DNA of 42,499 bases, from positions 1-42,499 of the forward strand of contig NZ_BNBS01000071.1 in assembly GCF_014656075.1 (NCBI RefSeq), given 5' to 3'. The translations under genes were made by a program, and so were the position numbers. Below are positions 24,033-31,617 of this stretch, in pieces; within the stretch, counting starts at the first letter, position 1; each line of letters opens with the position of its first letter. The notes beneath the pieces were generated by a model, which saw nothing but the letters and a program-made list of their open reading frames with translations, was not told where the DNA came from and ran no database searches. The DNA is from Streptomyces hydrogenans. GTDB lineage: Bacteria; Actinomycetota; Actinomycetes; Streptomycetales; Streptomycetaceae.

Positions 24033-25019
24033 ATGGCCACCACCCCGATCGCCCGCCGCACCACCGCCGCCGCGCTGGTACTGACCGCCGGCCTCGCCCT
24101 CACCGCGTGCGGCAACCCTTCCGACAGCGCCACGACCGAGGTCGCGGCCGCCTCGGGCGACACGGTGACGCTCAACCTGAGCCCCGACCAGAACCGCGTC
24201 ACCACCACGAAGGTCGACTCCATAGCCGCGCGGGTCCCGGAGGAGATCCGCAAGAGAGGCACCCTGGAGATCGCCGACTCCTCCGGTTCCGCGGCGCCCC
24301 TGACCTTCCACGCCACCGACAACAAGACCGTCATCGGCGTGGAGCCCGACCTCGCCCACCTGGTCGCCGACGTACTCGGCCTCGAACCGCGCATCAACAC
24401 GGTGTCCTGGGAGAACGTCTTCGTCGGCCTGGACAGCGCCAAGTACGACGTCGGCTTCAGCAACATCACCGTCACCGAGGAGCGCAAGGAGAAGTACGAC
24501 TTCGCCACCTACCGCGAGGACAACCTGGGCTTCGAGGCCAAGAAGGGCAGCGGCCTGAGGATCGACGGACCCGAGGACGTCGCGGGCAGGACCGTCGCCG
24601 TGGGCAGCGGCACCAACCAGGAGAAGCTGCTCGTCGAGTGGAGCAAGGAGAACGAGAAGGCCGGCCGCGAGCCGGTGGACATCAAGTACTACCAGAACGA
24701 CAGCGACACCTACCTCGCCCTCCAGTCCGGCCGCATCGACCTCTACCTCGGCCCCAACCCGACCGCCGCCTACCACGCGGCCACCACCGGGAAGACGGAG
24801 GTCGTCGGTACGTACTCCGGCGCCGGCGCCACCCTCCAGGGCCTCATCGCGGCCACCACCAAGAAGGACAGCGGCCTGGCCGAGCCGCTCGCCGACGCGC
24901 TCGACGAGGTCATCAGGAACGGGACGTACGCCAAGGTGCTCCAGCGCTGGGGCCTGTCCGACGAGGCCGTGACCACGTCCCGGATCAACCCGCCCGGCCT
25001 GCCCAGGACCAACAAGTAG
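24033..25019 (+). CDS. Second ABC substrate-binding lipoprotein, amino acid type
   Basis: A 328-residue family-3 binding protein with lipobox LALTAC (cysteine near residue 26). Ligand-fold segments include RGTLEIADSSGSAAPLTFHA, VGFSNITVTEERKEKYDFAT and LQSGRIDLYLGPNPTAAYHA. It is a paralog of the lipoprotein at 21222 but only moderately similar, so it may bind a related, different compound. AGGAG lies upstream of the ATG at 24033. The pairing of two binding proteins with two permeases and one ATPase is the composition of TcyJKLMN. Confidence 0.9.
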   Translation: MATTPIARRTTAAALVLTAGLALTACGNPSDSATTEVAAASGDTVTLNLSPDQNRVTTTKVDSIAARVPEEIRKRGTLEIADSSGSAAPLTFHATDNKTVIGVEPDLAHLVADVLGLEPRINTVSWENVFVGLDSAKYDVGFSNITVTEERKEKYDFATYREDNLGFEAKKGSGLRIDGPEDVAGRTVAVGSGTNQEKLLVEWSKENEKAGREPVDIKYYQNDSDTYLALQSGRIDLYLGPNPTAAYHAATTGKTEVVGTYSGAGATLQGLIAATTKKDSGLAEPLADALDEVIRNGTYAKVLQRWGLSDEAVTTSRINPPGLPRTNK

Positions 25020-25033
25020 CCGCCCCGGGGAAC

Positions 25034-25064
25034 GGGGCCGCGACACCCCGCGGCTCGCGGCCCC
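25034..25064 (+). terminator. Hairpin between lipoprotein and FMN reductase genes
   Basis: GGGGCCGCG (25034-25042) pairs with CGCGGCCCC (25056-25064) around a 13-base loop, 15 bases after the lipoprotein stop. It may be a partial terminator or a processing site that sets different transcript levels upstream and downstream. Confidence 0.45.
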
Positions 25065-25107
25065 GCACCCGCCCCACGTCACTTCCCACGCTCCCGAAGG
25101 GTCCGCC

Positions 25108-25674
25108 ATGGCCACCGTCCTGTCCGTCTCCGGAAGCCCCTCCGCCACCTCTCGCACCGCCCGGCTGCTGCGCCACCTGGACCGGCGGCTCACCGCCCGG
25201 GGACACGAGGTGATCCCCCTGGACGTCCGCACCCTTCCCGCCGAGGCCCTGCTCGGCGCCGACTTCCGTCACCCGGCGATCGTCGAGGCGACCGAGCTGT
25301 TCGCCCGCGTCGACGGTGTCGTGATCGGCACGCCCGTCTACAAGGCCGCCTACTCCGGACTGTTGAAGTCGCTGCTCGACCTGCTGCCGCAGTACGCGCT
25401 GGCCGGCAAGACGGTCCTCCCGCTGGCCACCGGCGGAACCACCGCGCACGTCCTGGCGATCGACTACGCCCTGCGCCCGGTCCTCAGCTCCATGGGGGCC
25501 GCGCACATCGTCCAGGGCTGGTTCACGCTCGACAAGGACATCGAGGTGGGCGCCGACGGCGCCCTGACCGTCGCACCCGGCCCGGCCGGGGCCCTCGCCC
25601 AGGTCGTCGACCGGTTCTCCGACGCCCTCGGCGGACGAACGGCCCTGCCTGCCGCCGCCGGACGAGCTGCCTGA
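25108..25674 (+). CDS. NADPH-dependent FMN reductase, SsuE/MsuE-like
   Basis: A 188-residue flavodoxin-fold reductase. VLSVSGSPSATSRTARLLRH carries the phosphate-binding GSP-S-x-S-R motif, GVVIGTPVYKAAYSGLLKS follows, and LPLATGGTTAHVLAIDYALR matches the SsuE pattern. It would supply reduced FMN to the monooxygenases on both sides of it. CTCCCGAAGGGTCCGCC precedes the ATG, with GAAGG about eight bases upstream. Its length matches the family. Confidence 0.9.
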   Translation: MATVLSVSGSPSATSRTARLLRHLDRRLTARGHEVIPLDVRTLPAEALLGADFRHPAIVEATELFARVDGVVIGTPVYKAAYSGLLKSLLDLLPQYALAGKTVLPLATGGTTAHVLAIDYALRPVLSSMGAAHIVQGWFTLDKDIEVGADGALTVAPGPAGALAQVVDRFSDALGGRTALPAAAGRAA

Positions 25675-25999
25675 CGACGCCCCTCCTCCGGAATCCGCGG
25701 GTGCGGCCGTACGGATCCCCGTCCGTGCGGAGCACCTTGCGGACGAGGCCGCCGTACGGCACCGCCCACCCCCGCACGGAGCGCCCGGACGGCTTCATGG
25801 AGCCGCAACACGCTCTCCACCTTCGTCCGCCCGACTCCTCCTAGGCTGCCAGGAGATGGGCACCCGCCGTGCCGGAGCGCGCGACAGGACCCGGCCCGAG
25901 CACCGGCGCCCTCTGTCGCCGCTGACCCTGCTCCCGCCATCGGGTCCTCCGCTCGAGACGCCGATGACCCACACGGTCGACCAGGAAGGCCCCCTTCTC
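25675..25999 (+). promoter_or_regulatory. Gap upstream of the monooxygenase subcluster
   Basis: These 325 bases have no gene I can support. A TAGGCT at 25842-25847 resembles a -10 box, without a clear -35. The frame of the next gene stays open back to an ATG at 25856, but that segment is low in complexity and unlike an LLM N-terminus. I looked for a further cysteine leader peptide here and found none. Confidence 0.35.
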
Positions 26000-27202
26000 A
26001 TGTCCGCACCTTCCCCTCTTCATCTCGCCGTGGCGCTGGACGGCACCGGCTGGCACCCGGCCGCGTGGCGCGCGCCGGACGCCCGGCCCCGTGACCTGCT
26101 CACCGCCGGCTACTGGGCCGACCTCGTGGCCGAGGCCGAACGCGGCCTGCTCGACTTCGTGACGTTCGAGGACGGCCTGGGGCTGCAGTCCTCGCACCCC
26201 ACGGAGCCGGACGGGCGCACCGACCAGGTGCGCGGTCGCCTGGACGCCGTGCTCGTCGCCGCCCGGATCGCACCGTCGACCCGGCACATCGGGCTCGTGC
26301 CGACCGTGGTGGCCACGCACACCGAGCCGTTCCACCTCTCCAAGGCGATCGCCACCCTGGACTACGTCAGCGGCGGCCGCGCGGGCCTGCGCGTCCAGGT
26401 GACGGCGCGCCCGAACGAGGCCGCGCACTTCGGCCGCCGAGCCTTCCCGCCCCTCCGCGTCGAGGACCTGGACACCCCGGCCGGCCGTGACCTGGTCACC
26501 GACCTCTTCGACGAGGCCGCCGATCACGTCGAGGTGGTGCGCCGCCTGTGGGACAGCTGGGAGGACGACGCCGAGATCCGCGACGCCGCCACCGGACGCT
26601 TCATCGACCGCGACAAGCTGCACCACATCGACTTCGAGGGCCCGCACTTCAAGGTCAGGGGCCCCTCGATCACCCCTCGGCCGCCGCAGGGCCAGCCCCT
26701 CGTCACCGCGCTCGCGCACGACACCGTGCCGTACCGACTGGTGGGCCGTTCCGCCGACATCGGCTACGTCACCCCGCACGACACCGACCAGGCCCGGGCC
26801 GTCGTCGCCGCGATCCGGGCCGCCCAGGCCGAAGCGGGACGGTCGGGGGAGCTGCTGCACGTCTTCGCCGACCTCGTGGTGTTCCTGGACGACGACCCCG
26901 CGGCGGCGCGGGACCACAAGGCTCGCCTCGACGACCTGGCGGGCCACCCCTACAGCAGCGACGCCAAGGTGTTCACGGGGACGCCCGGGCAACTGGCGGA
27001 TCTACTGCTCGAGTTCCGGGAGGCGGGCCTGACCGGCTTCCGGCTGCGGCCGGGAGCGATCGGCCACGACCTGGAACAGATCACCCGGGGCCTGGTGCCC
27101 GAACTCCAACGCCGAGGCGCCTTCCGGCACGCCTACGAGGCGCACACCCTCCGGGGGCTGCTCGGACTCTCCCGCCCCGCGAACCGCTACGCCGCCGTCT
27201 GA
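26000..27202 (+). CDS. LLM class flavin monooxygenase
   Basis: A 400-residue luciferase-like monooxygenase related to the NtaA/DszA group. LHLAVALDGTGWHPAAWRAP opens the fold, then ERGLLDFVTFEDGL, a strand and helix with STRHIGLVPTVVATHTEPFH, and YVSGGRAGLRVQVTARPNEA. The C-terminal VFTGTPGQLADLLLEFREA is the usual flavin-family closing segment. The ATG at 26000 is chosen because AGGAAGG lies ten bases upstream and the protein then begins as relatives do. It needs reduced FMN from a reductase; 25108 is the natural donor. The substrate is unknown. Confidence 0.85.
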   Translation: MSAPSPLHLAVALDGTGWHPAAWRAPDARPRDLLTAGYWADLVAEAERGLLDFVTFEDGLGLQSSHPTEPDGRTDQVRGRLDAVLVAARIAPSTRHIGLVPTVVATHTEPFHLSKAIATLDYVSGGRAGLRVQVTARPNEAAHFGRRAFPPLRVEDLDTPAGRDLVTDLFDEAADHVEVVRRLWDSWEDDAEIRDAATGRFIDRDKLHHIDFEGPHFKVRGPSITPRPPQGQPLVTALAHDTVPYRLVGRSADIGYVTPHDTDQARAVVAAIRAAQAEAGRSGELLHVFADLVVFLDDDPAAARDHKARLDDLAGHPYSSDAKVFTGTPGQLADLLLEFREAGLTGFRLRPGAIGHDLEQITRGLVPELQRRGAFRHAYEAHTLRGLLGLSRPANRYAAV

Positions 27203-27220
27203 AGCAGGAGCCGTACCACC

Positions 27221-28621
27221 ATGACCGAACCGACCACCGGCAAGCCCCTGAAGCAGATCCGTCTCGCGGCCCACTTCCCCGGCGTCAACAACACCACCGT
27301 GTGGAGCGATCCGCGGGCCGGCAGCCACATCGAGTTCAGCTCGTTCGCGCACTTCGCACGGACCGCCGAGCGCGCCAAGTTCGACTTCCTGTTCCTCGCC
27401 GAAGGGCTGAGACTGCGGGAACAGGGCGGCCGGCTCTACGACCTGGACGTGGTGGGCCGGCCCGACACCTTCACCGTCCTGTCCGCGCTCGCCGCCGTCA
27501 CCGAACGCATCGGCCTGACCGGCACCATCAACTCCACCTTCAACGAGCCCTACGAAGTGGCCCGGCAGTTCGCCAGTCTGGACCACCTGTCGGGCGGACG
27601 CGCCGCGTGGAACGTCGTGACCTCCTGGGACGCCTTCACCGGCGAGAACTTCCGGCGCGGCGGCTTCCTCCCGGAGGACCAGCGCTACGCGCGAGCCCAG
27701 GAGTTCCTGTCCACCGCCGTCGAACTCTTCGACTCCTGGAAGGGCGACGAGATCGTCGCCGACCGGGAGTCCGGCGTCTTCCTCACGGACCCGAAGGCCG
27801 GGGCCTTCGTCCACCAGGGGCAGCACTTCGACATATCCGGCCTGTTCAACGTCCCCCGAAGCCCCCAGGGCCGCCCCGTGATCTTCCAGGCGGGCGACTC
27901 GCACGAGGGCCGCGAGTTCGCCGCCGCCGAGGCCGACGCCATCTTCAGCCGCCACAGCACCCTGGAAGCCGGCCGGGCCTTCTACGCCGACGTCAAGGGA
28001 CGGCTGGCCCGCCACGGCCGGACCCACGACCAGCTGCTCATCCTCCCCGCGGCGACCTTCGTCCTCGGCGACACCGACGCCGAGGCACAGGAGCTGGCCC
28101 GAGAGGTACGGCACCGGCAGGTCAGCGGCGCGACCGCGATCGCGTACCTCGAACACGTCTGGAACCGGGACCTGTCCGCGTACGACCCGGACGGCCCGCT
28201 GCCGGACATCGACCCCGACCCCGGCGAGCACACCGTCGCCCGCGGCCGGGCCAGTGTCCGGCAGTTCCGCGACCCGCTCGCCGTCGCCCGGGAATGGCGC
28301 GAACGCGCCGCGGCCGACAACCTGTCGATCCGGGAGCTGGTCATCGAGACGACCGGCCGCCAGTCCTTCGTCGGCTCCCCGGCCACCGTCGCCGACGCCA
28401 TCGACCACTTCGTCCAGACGGACGCCGCCGACGGCTTCATCCTGGTCCCCCACCTCACCCCCGGCGGCCTCGACGGGTTCGCCGACACCGTCGTCCCGCT
28501 GCTCCAGGAGCGCGGAGCGTTCCGCCACGACTACACGGGCACCACGCTCCGGGAGCACCTCGGCCTGGCACACCCCGACGCCGGCACCCGGACGGCGGAC
28601 ACCCGGCGGGCGGCGTCGTGA
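27221..28621 (+). CDS. LLM class flavin monooxygenase, NtaA/DszA/YtnJ-like
   Basis: A 466-residue flavin monooxygenase of the NtaA/SnaA/DszA group, longer than the SsuD type. Landmarks are IRLAAHFPGVNNTTVWSDP, FLFLAEGLRLREQGG, SLDHLSGGRAAWNVVTSWD, FRRGGFLPEDQRYARAQEFL and VIFQAGDSHEGREFAA. The group includes nitrilotriacetate, dibenzothiophene-sulfone and S-alkylcysteine (YtnJ/CmoJ) monooxygenases. CAGGAG precedes the ATG at 27221. Its stop overlaps the next gene's GTG, so it is translated with it. Given the acetyltransferase and the amino-acid transporter, C-S cleavage of an N-acetylated S-substituted cysteine is the most attractive hypothesis. Confidence 0.88.
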   Translation: MTEPTTGKPLKQIRLAAHFPGVNNTTVWSDPRAGSHIEFSSFAHFARTAERAKFDFLFLAEGLRLREQGGRLYDLDVVGRPDTFTVLSALAAVTERIGLTGTINSTFNEPYEVARQFASLDHLSGGRAAWNVVTSWDAFTGENFRRGGFLPEDQRYARAQEFLSTAVELFDSWKGDEIVADRESGVFLTDPKAGAFVHQGQHFDISGLFNVPRSPQGRPVIFQAGDSHEGREFAAAEADAIFSRHSTLEAGRAFYADVKGRLARHGRTHDQLLILPAATFVLGDTDAEAQELAREVRHRQVSGATAIAYLEHVWNRDLSAYDPDGPLPDIDPDPGEHTVARGRASVRQFRDPLAVAREWRERAAADNLSIRELVIETTGRQSFVGSPATVADAIDHFVQTDAADGFILVPHLTPGGLDGFADTVVPLLQERGAFRHDYTGTTLREHLGLAHPDAGTRTADTRRAAS

Positions 28622-29715
28622 GGTTCCTGGCGATCACCCTGATCGTGCACGCCCCGGACCCGGTCACCGGCGTACGGAAGTCCACCCGGGACCGCTTCCG
28701 CGAGGTGATCGACAACGCGCTCCTCGCCGAGGAACTCGGCTTCGACGGCTTCGGCGTCGGCGAGCACCACGAGCGGCCGTTCCTCTCCTCCTCGCCACCC
28801 GTCGTGCTCAGCCACATCGCCGCGCTCACCTCGCGCATCCGGCTCTTCACCGCCGTCACCACCCTCAGCCTGCTCGACCCGGTGCGCGCGTACGAGGACT
28901 ACGCGACCCTGGACCATCTCTCCGAGGGCCGCCTCGACCTGATCATCGGCAAGGGCAACGGCACCGCCCAGCGCGAGCTGTTCCACGTCACCCCCGAGGA
29001 CCAGTGGGACCGCAACGCCGAGGGCTACGAACTGTTCCGCCGCATCTGGCGGCAGGACAAGGTCACCGCCTCCCCGCGCTTCCGCCCCGGCCTGACCGAC
29101 GCCGAGGTCTGGCCGCGACCGCTCCAGCGGCCCGTCCGGGTCTGGCACGGCAGCGCGACCAGCCGGGAGTCGGTCGACCTCGCCGCCCGCTACGGCGACC
29201 CGCTCTTCTCCGCCAACGTCACCCACCCGATCGAGCCGTACGCCGCCCTCATCCGCCACTACCGGGAACGCTGGGAGCACTACGGCCACGACCCGGCCCG
29301 GGCCGTCGTCGGCGCGGGAACGGCCGGCTACCACGCGGCCCGCACGTCACAGGAGGCCGTCGCCGCGTACCGACCGGTGTTCGAGGGCCACCTCGCGTTC
29401 CAGAGGAGCCTCGGCCTGGAGCCGGTGTTCGCCACCCTGGAGGACTTCGTCGAACGCAGCTCGGCGCTGATCGGCAGCCCGCAGCAGATCGTCGACAAGG
29501 TGCACCGCTACCACGAGCGGTTCGGCCACAGCGTGCTCCACCTGCAGGCCGACGCGAGCGGACTCCTCCCCGACCGGCACCGCGCGTCCCTCGAACTCTT
29601 CCAGTCCGAGATCGCCCCGGTGCTGCGACGCGAGATCCCCGACCCCCCGTTCCCCTGGGCGCCCGTCACCACGGCGCCCGAGCCCGCTCCCGCACCCGCG
29701 CCCACCGACCACTGA
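28618..29715 (+). CDS. LLM class flavin monooxygenase
   Basis: A 365-residue luciferase-like oxidoreductase. The N-terminal ITLIVHAPDPVTGVRKSTRD, GFDGFGVGEHHERPFLSSSP, RIRLFTAVTTLSLLDPVRAY and LDHLSEGRLDLIIGKGNGTA cover the flavin pocket. The conserved GEHH and the EGR motif are intact. The C-terminal tail is a proline-alanine run after PPFPWAP. The GTG start at 28618 overlaps the previous stop. It is of the general YtmO/YhbW size class and differs from its four neighbours in the core sequence, so the LLM genes do not look like recent duplicates. Confidence 0.85.
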   Translation: MRFLAITLIVHAPDPVTGVRKSTRDRFREVIDNALLAEELGFDGFGVGEHHERPFLSSSPPVVLSHIAALTSRIRLFTAVTTLSLLDPVRAYEDYATLDHLSEGRLDLIIGKGNGTAQRELFHVTPEDQWDRNAEGYELFRRIWRQDKVTASPRFRPGLTDAEVWPRPLQRPVRVWHGSATSRESVDLAARYGDPLFSANVTHPIEPYAALIRHYRERWEHYGHDPARAVVGAGTAGYHAARTSQEAVAAYRPVFEGHLAFQRSLGLEPVFATLEDFVERSSALIGSPQQIVDKVHRYHERFGHSVLHLQADASGLLPDRHRASLELFQSEIAPVLRREIPDPPFPWAPVTTAPEPAPAPAPTDH

Positions 29716-29731
29716 GGAGCACCGTCCGACC

Positions 29732-30865
29732 ATGCCCGGCATCCCTCTCGGAGTCCTCGACCTCGTCCCGATCCCGTCCGGGGCCACCGCCGCCGAAGCG
29801 CTGCGCAACACCATCGACCTGGCCCGGCAGACCGAGCGGTTCGGCTACGCCCGCTACTGGTTCGCCGAGCACCACCTCAATCCGGGGGTGGCCGGGGCCT
29901 CTCCCGCCGTCGTGCTGGCCCTGACCGCCGCCGCCACCTCCACCCTCCGGATCGGCTCCGGCGCCGTGCAGCTCGGCCACCGCACCGCGCTGTCCACCGT
30001 CGAGGAGTTCGGCCTGATCGACGCCCTGCACCCCGGGCGGCTCGATCTCGGTCTCGGCCGCTCCGGCGGACGCCCGTCCGGGCAGCCGGTGCCCGCGCCC
30101 CCGACCACGACCCCCGTCGTCGACGGGCGCACGCCCAACGGCCTGAGGATCCCGCCCCGGTTCTCCTTCGAGCACCTGATCGGCACCCCCCGCTTCCGGC
30201 TCCAGCAGCAGTTGCTGCACCAGCCCGGCGCCCGTCCCCAGGACTACGGCGAACAGGTCGACGACATCCTCGCCCTCCTGCGCGGCGACTACCGCGCGGC
30301 GGACGGGACCGAGGCGCACGCCGTCCCCGGCGAGGGCGCGGACCTAGAGGTCTGGATCCTCGGCAGCAGCGGCGGAGAGAGCGCCGACGTCGCCGGCCGC
30401 AACGGCCTGCGCTTCGCCGCCAACTACCACGTCAGCCCGGCCACCGTACTGGAGGCGGCCGAGGGCTACCGCGCCGCGTTCCAGCCCTCCGACCACCTCG
30501 ACAAGCCCTACGTCAGCGTCTCCGCCGACGTCGTCGTCGCCGAGGACGCCGAGACCGCCCGCGAACTCGCCACCGGCTACGGCCCCTGGGTCCGCAGCAT
30601 CCGAACCGCCGAGGGCGCCATCCCCTTCCCGACCCCGGACGAGGCCCGCGCCCACGTGCGCACCTGGACCGAGGAGGACCACGCCCTCGTCTCCGACCGT
30701 GTCGACACCCAGTTCGTCGGCACACCCGGGCAGGTAGCGGACCAGCTCGAACAACTCCAGCAGGCCACCGTCGCCGACGAACTGATCGTCACCACCCTCA
30801 CCCACGACCATGCCGACCGGGTCCGCTCCTACCGCCTTCTGGCGGAGGAGTGGAGCCGGCGATGA
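29732..30865 (+). CDS. LLM class flavin oxidoreductase, YtmO (MsnO8)-like
   Basis: A 377-residue protein starting IPLGVLDLVPIPSGATAAEA, typical of the MsnO8/YtmO group. YARYWFAEHHLNPGVAGASP, TLRIGSGAVQLGHRTALSTV and ALHPGRLDLGLGRSGGRP follow, and FVGTPGQVADQLEQLQQ closes it. YtmO (CmoO) in B. subtilis is part of the S-substituted cysteine salvage operon, which supports the same setting here. GAGGAG lies somewhat far (12-13 bases) from the ATG. It is the last gene before the strong terminator at 30936. Confidence 0.87.
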   Translation: MPGIPLGVLDLVPIPSGATAAEALRNTIDLARQTERFGYARYWFAEHHLNPGVAGASPAVVLALTAAATSTLRIGSGAVQLGHRTALSTVEEFGLIDALHPGRLDLGLGRSGGRPSGQPVPAPPTTTPVVDGRTPNGLRIPPRFSFEHLIGTPRFRLQQQLLHQPGARPQDYGEQVDDILALLRGDYRAADGTEAHAVPGEGADLEVWILGSSGGESADVAGRNGLRFAANYHVSPATVLEAAEGYRAAFQPSDHLDKPYVSVSADVVVAEDAETARELATGYGPWVRSIRTAEGAIPFPTPDEARAHVRTWTEEDHALVSDRVDTQFVGTPGQVADQLEQLQQATVADELIVTTLTHDHADRVRSYRLLAEEWSRR

Positions 30866-30935
30866 ACGCTTCGCGGTCCGAGGCGACAGCATCCGGTTGA
30901 CCGTCGCCCTCCTCACGGGAGGGCCGAGCGCCCGC

Positions 30936-30979
30936 GGAAGGCGCCTGACCCGGGGGAAGACCCGGGTCAGGCGCCTTCC
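30936..30979 (+). terminator. Strong hairpin terminator after the monooxygenase operon
   Basis: A perfect 19-bp stem (30936-30954 pairing with 30961-30979) with a GGAAGA loop lies 71 bases after the last LLM stop. It ends the operon that begins at 19158. The remaining bases up to 31191 hold no gene I can support. Confidence 0.85.
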
Positions 30980-31191
30980 CGCGTGCCGCCGGAAGAACCC
31001 GAGGCCGGGGGCGGGCTCCCGGAACCCGACTCCGACCCGCACTGTCAGACCCATCCCGTAGAACGGGGCTCATCACAGTCGAGTCGTGAACCAGGACTCC
31101 TTTCCGTGCCGCCGGGTAGACGACGGCAGGACCGAAGTCCCCGGACGACCTGACGACGCCGTCCTCCGCCGACCCCAGGAGACCGCCCGCC

Positions 31192-31446
31192 ATGAGCACG
31201 ACTCTCACGCCGCGCCGCGCGCCGTCCTGCGGAGACCGGATCGCCGACGCGGTCCTGGACGCCGCATACGAGACGCAGCGGCTGTACGGGCACGGCGCGT
31301 TCGGTGTTCCCTGCCCCACGTGCGGTGTGCCGGCCGGGACGCTGTGCCTGGCCCGCCGCAGCGTGCACGCCGAGCGGCGGGGGGCGTACCGGAGGGCCCT
31401 GGAGGGCCGCACGCTCGTCCCGCTGCTCGTCGCGGGCGGCCGCTGA
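31192..31446 (+). CDS. Small zinc-ribbon protein
   Basis: An 84-residue protein with CPTCGVPAGTLCLARRSVHA, a Cx2C...C...H arrangement of the short zinc-ribbon type found in many Streptomyces and phage proteins, followed by the basic stretch ERRGAYRRALEG. It may bind nucleic acid. AGGAG lies upstream of the ATG at 31192. No neighbour suggests a specific task. Confidence 0.7.
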   Translation: MSTTLTPRRAPSCGDRIADAVLDAAYETQRLYGHGAFGVPCPTCGVPAGTLCLARRSVHAERRGAYRRALEGRTLVPLLVAGGR

Positions 31447-31617
31447 CACCGTGCGGCACGGCGGTGGTACGGCCCCGACCGGGAGGGATGTCAGGACGTC
31501 GATGACACGCCTCGGGGGAGTACCCCGCAAGCCGCGCGTCCGCCCGCGCCGTGCGGCGGCGGTCCGGACCGGGCCGAGCGCGCTGCGGTCGCGACGGCGG
31601 GGAAGGATGATGGGGGC

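Noticed and set aside
25856..25999. N-terminal extension of the LLM gene back to the ATG at 25856
   Set aside because: Low-complexity R/P-rich sequence. The ATG at 26000 has a good ribosome site and a typical LLM start.
25675..25999. Possible third cysteine leader peptide before the LLM subcluster
   Set aside because: No short frame with the R-x-H-[IV]-[DE] pattern and terminal cysteines was found.
19580..30865. Secondary-metabolite biosynthetic cluster suggested by many monooxygenases
   Set aside because: No core enzymes (polyketide synthase, NRPS, terpene synthase, RiPP precursor) are present. Transporter and leader peptides point to sulfur uptake instead.
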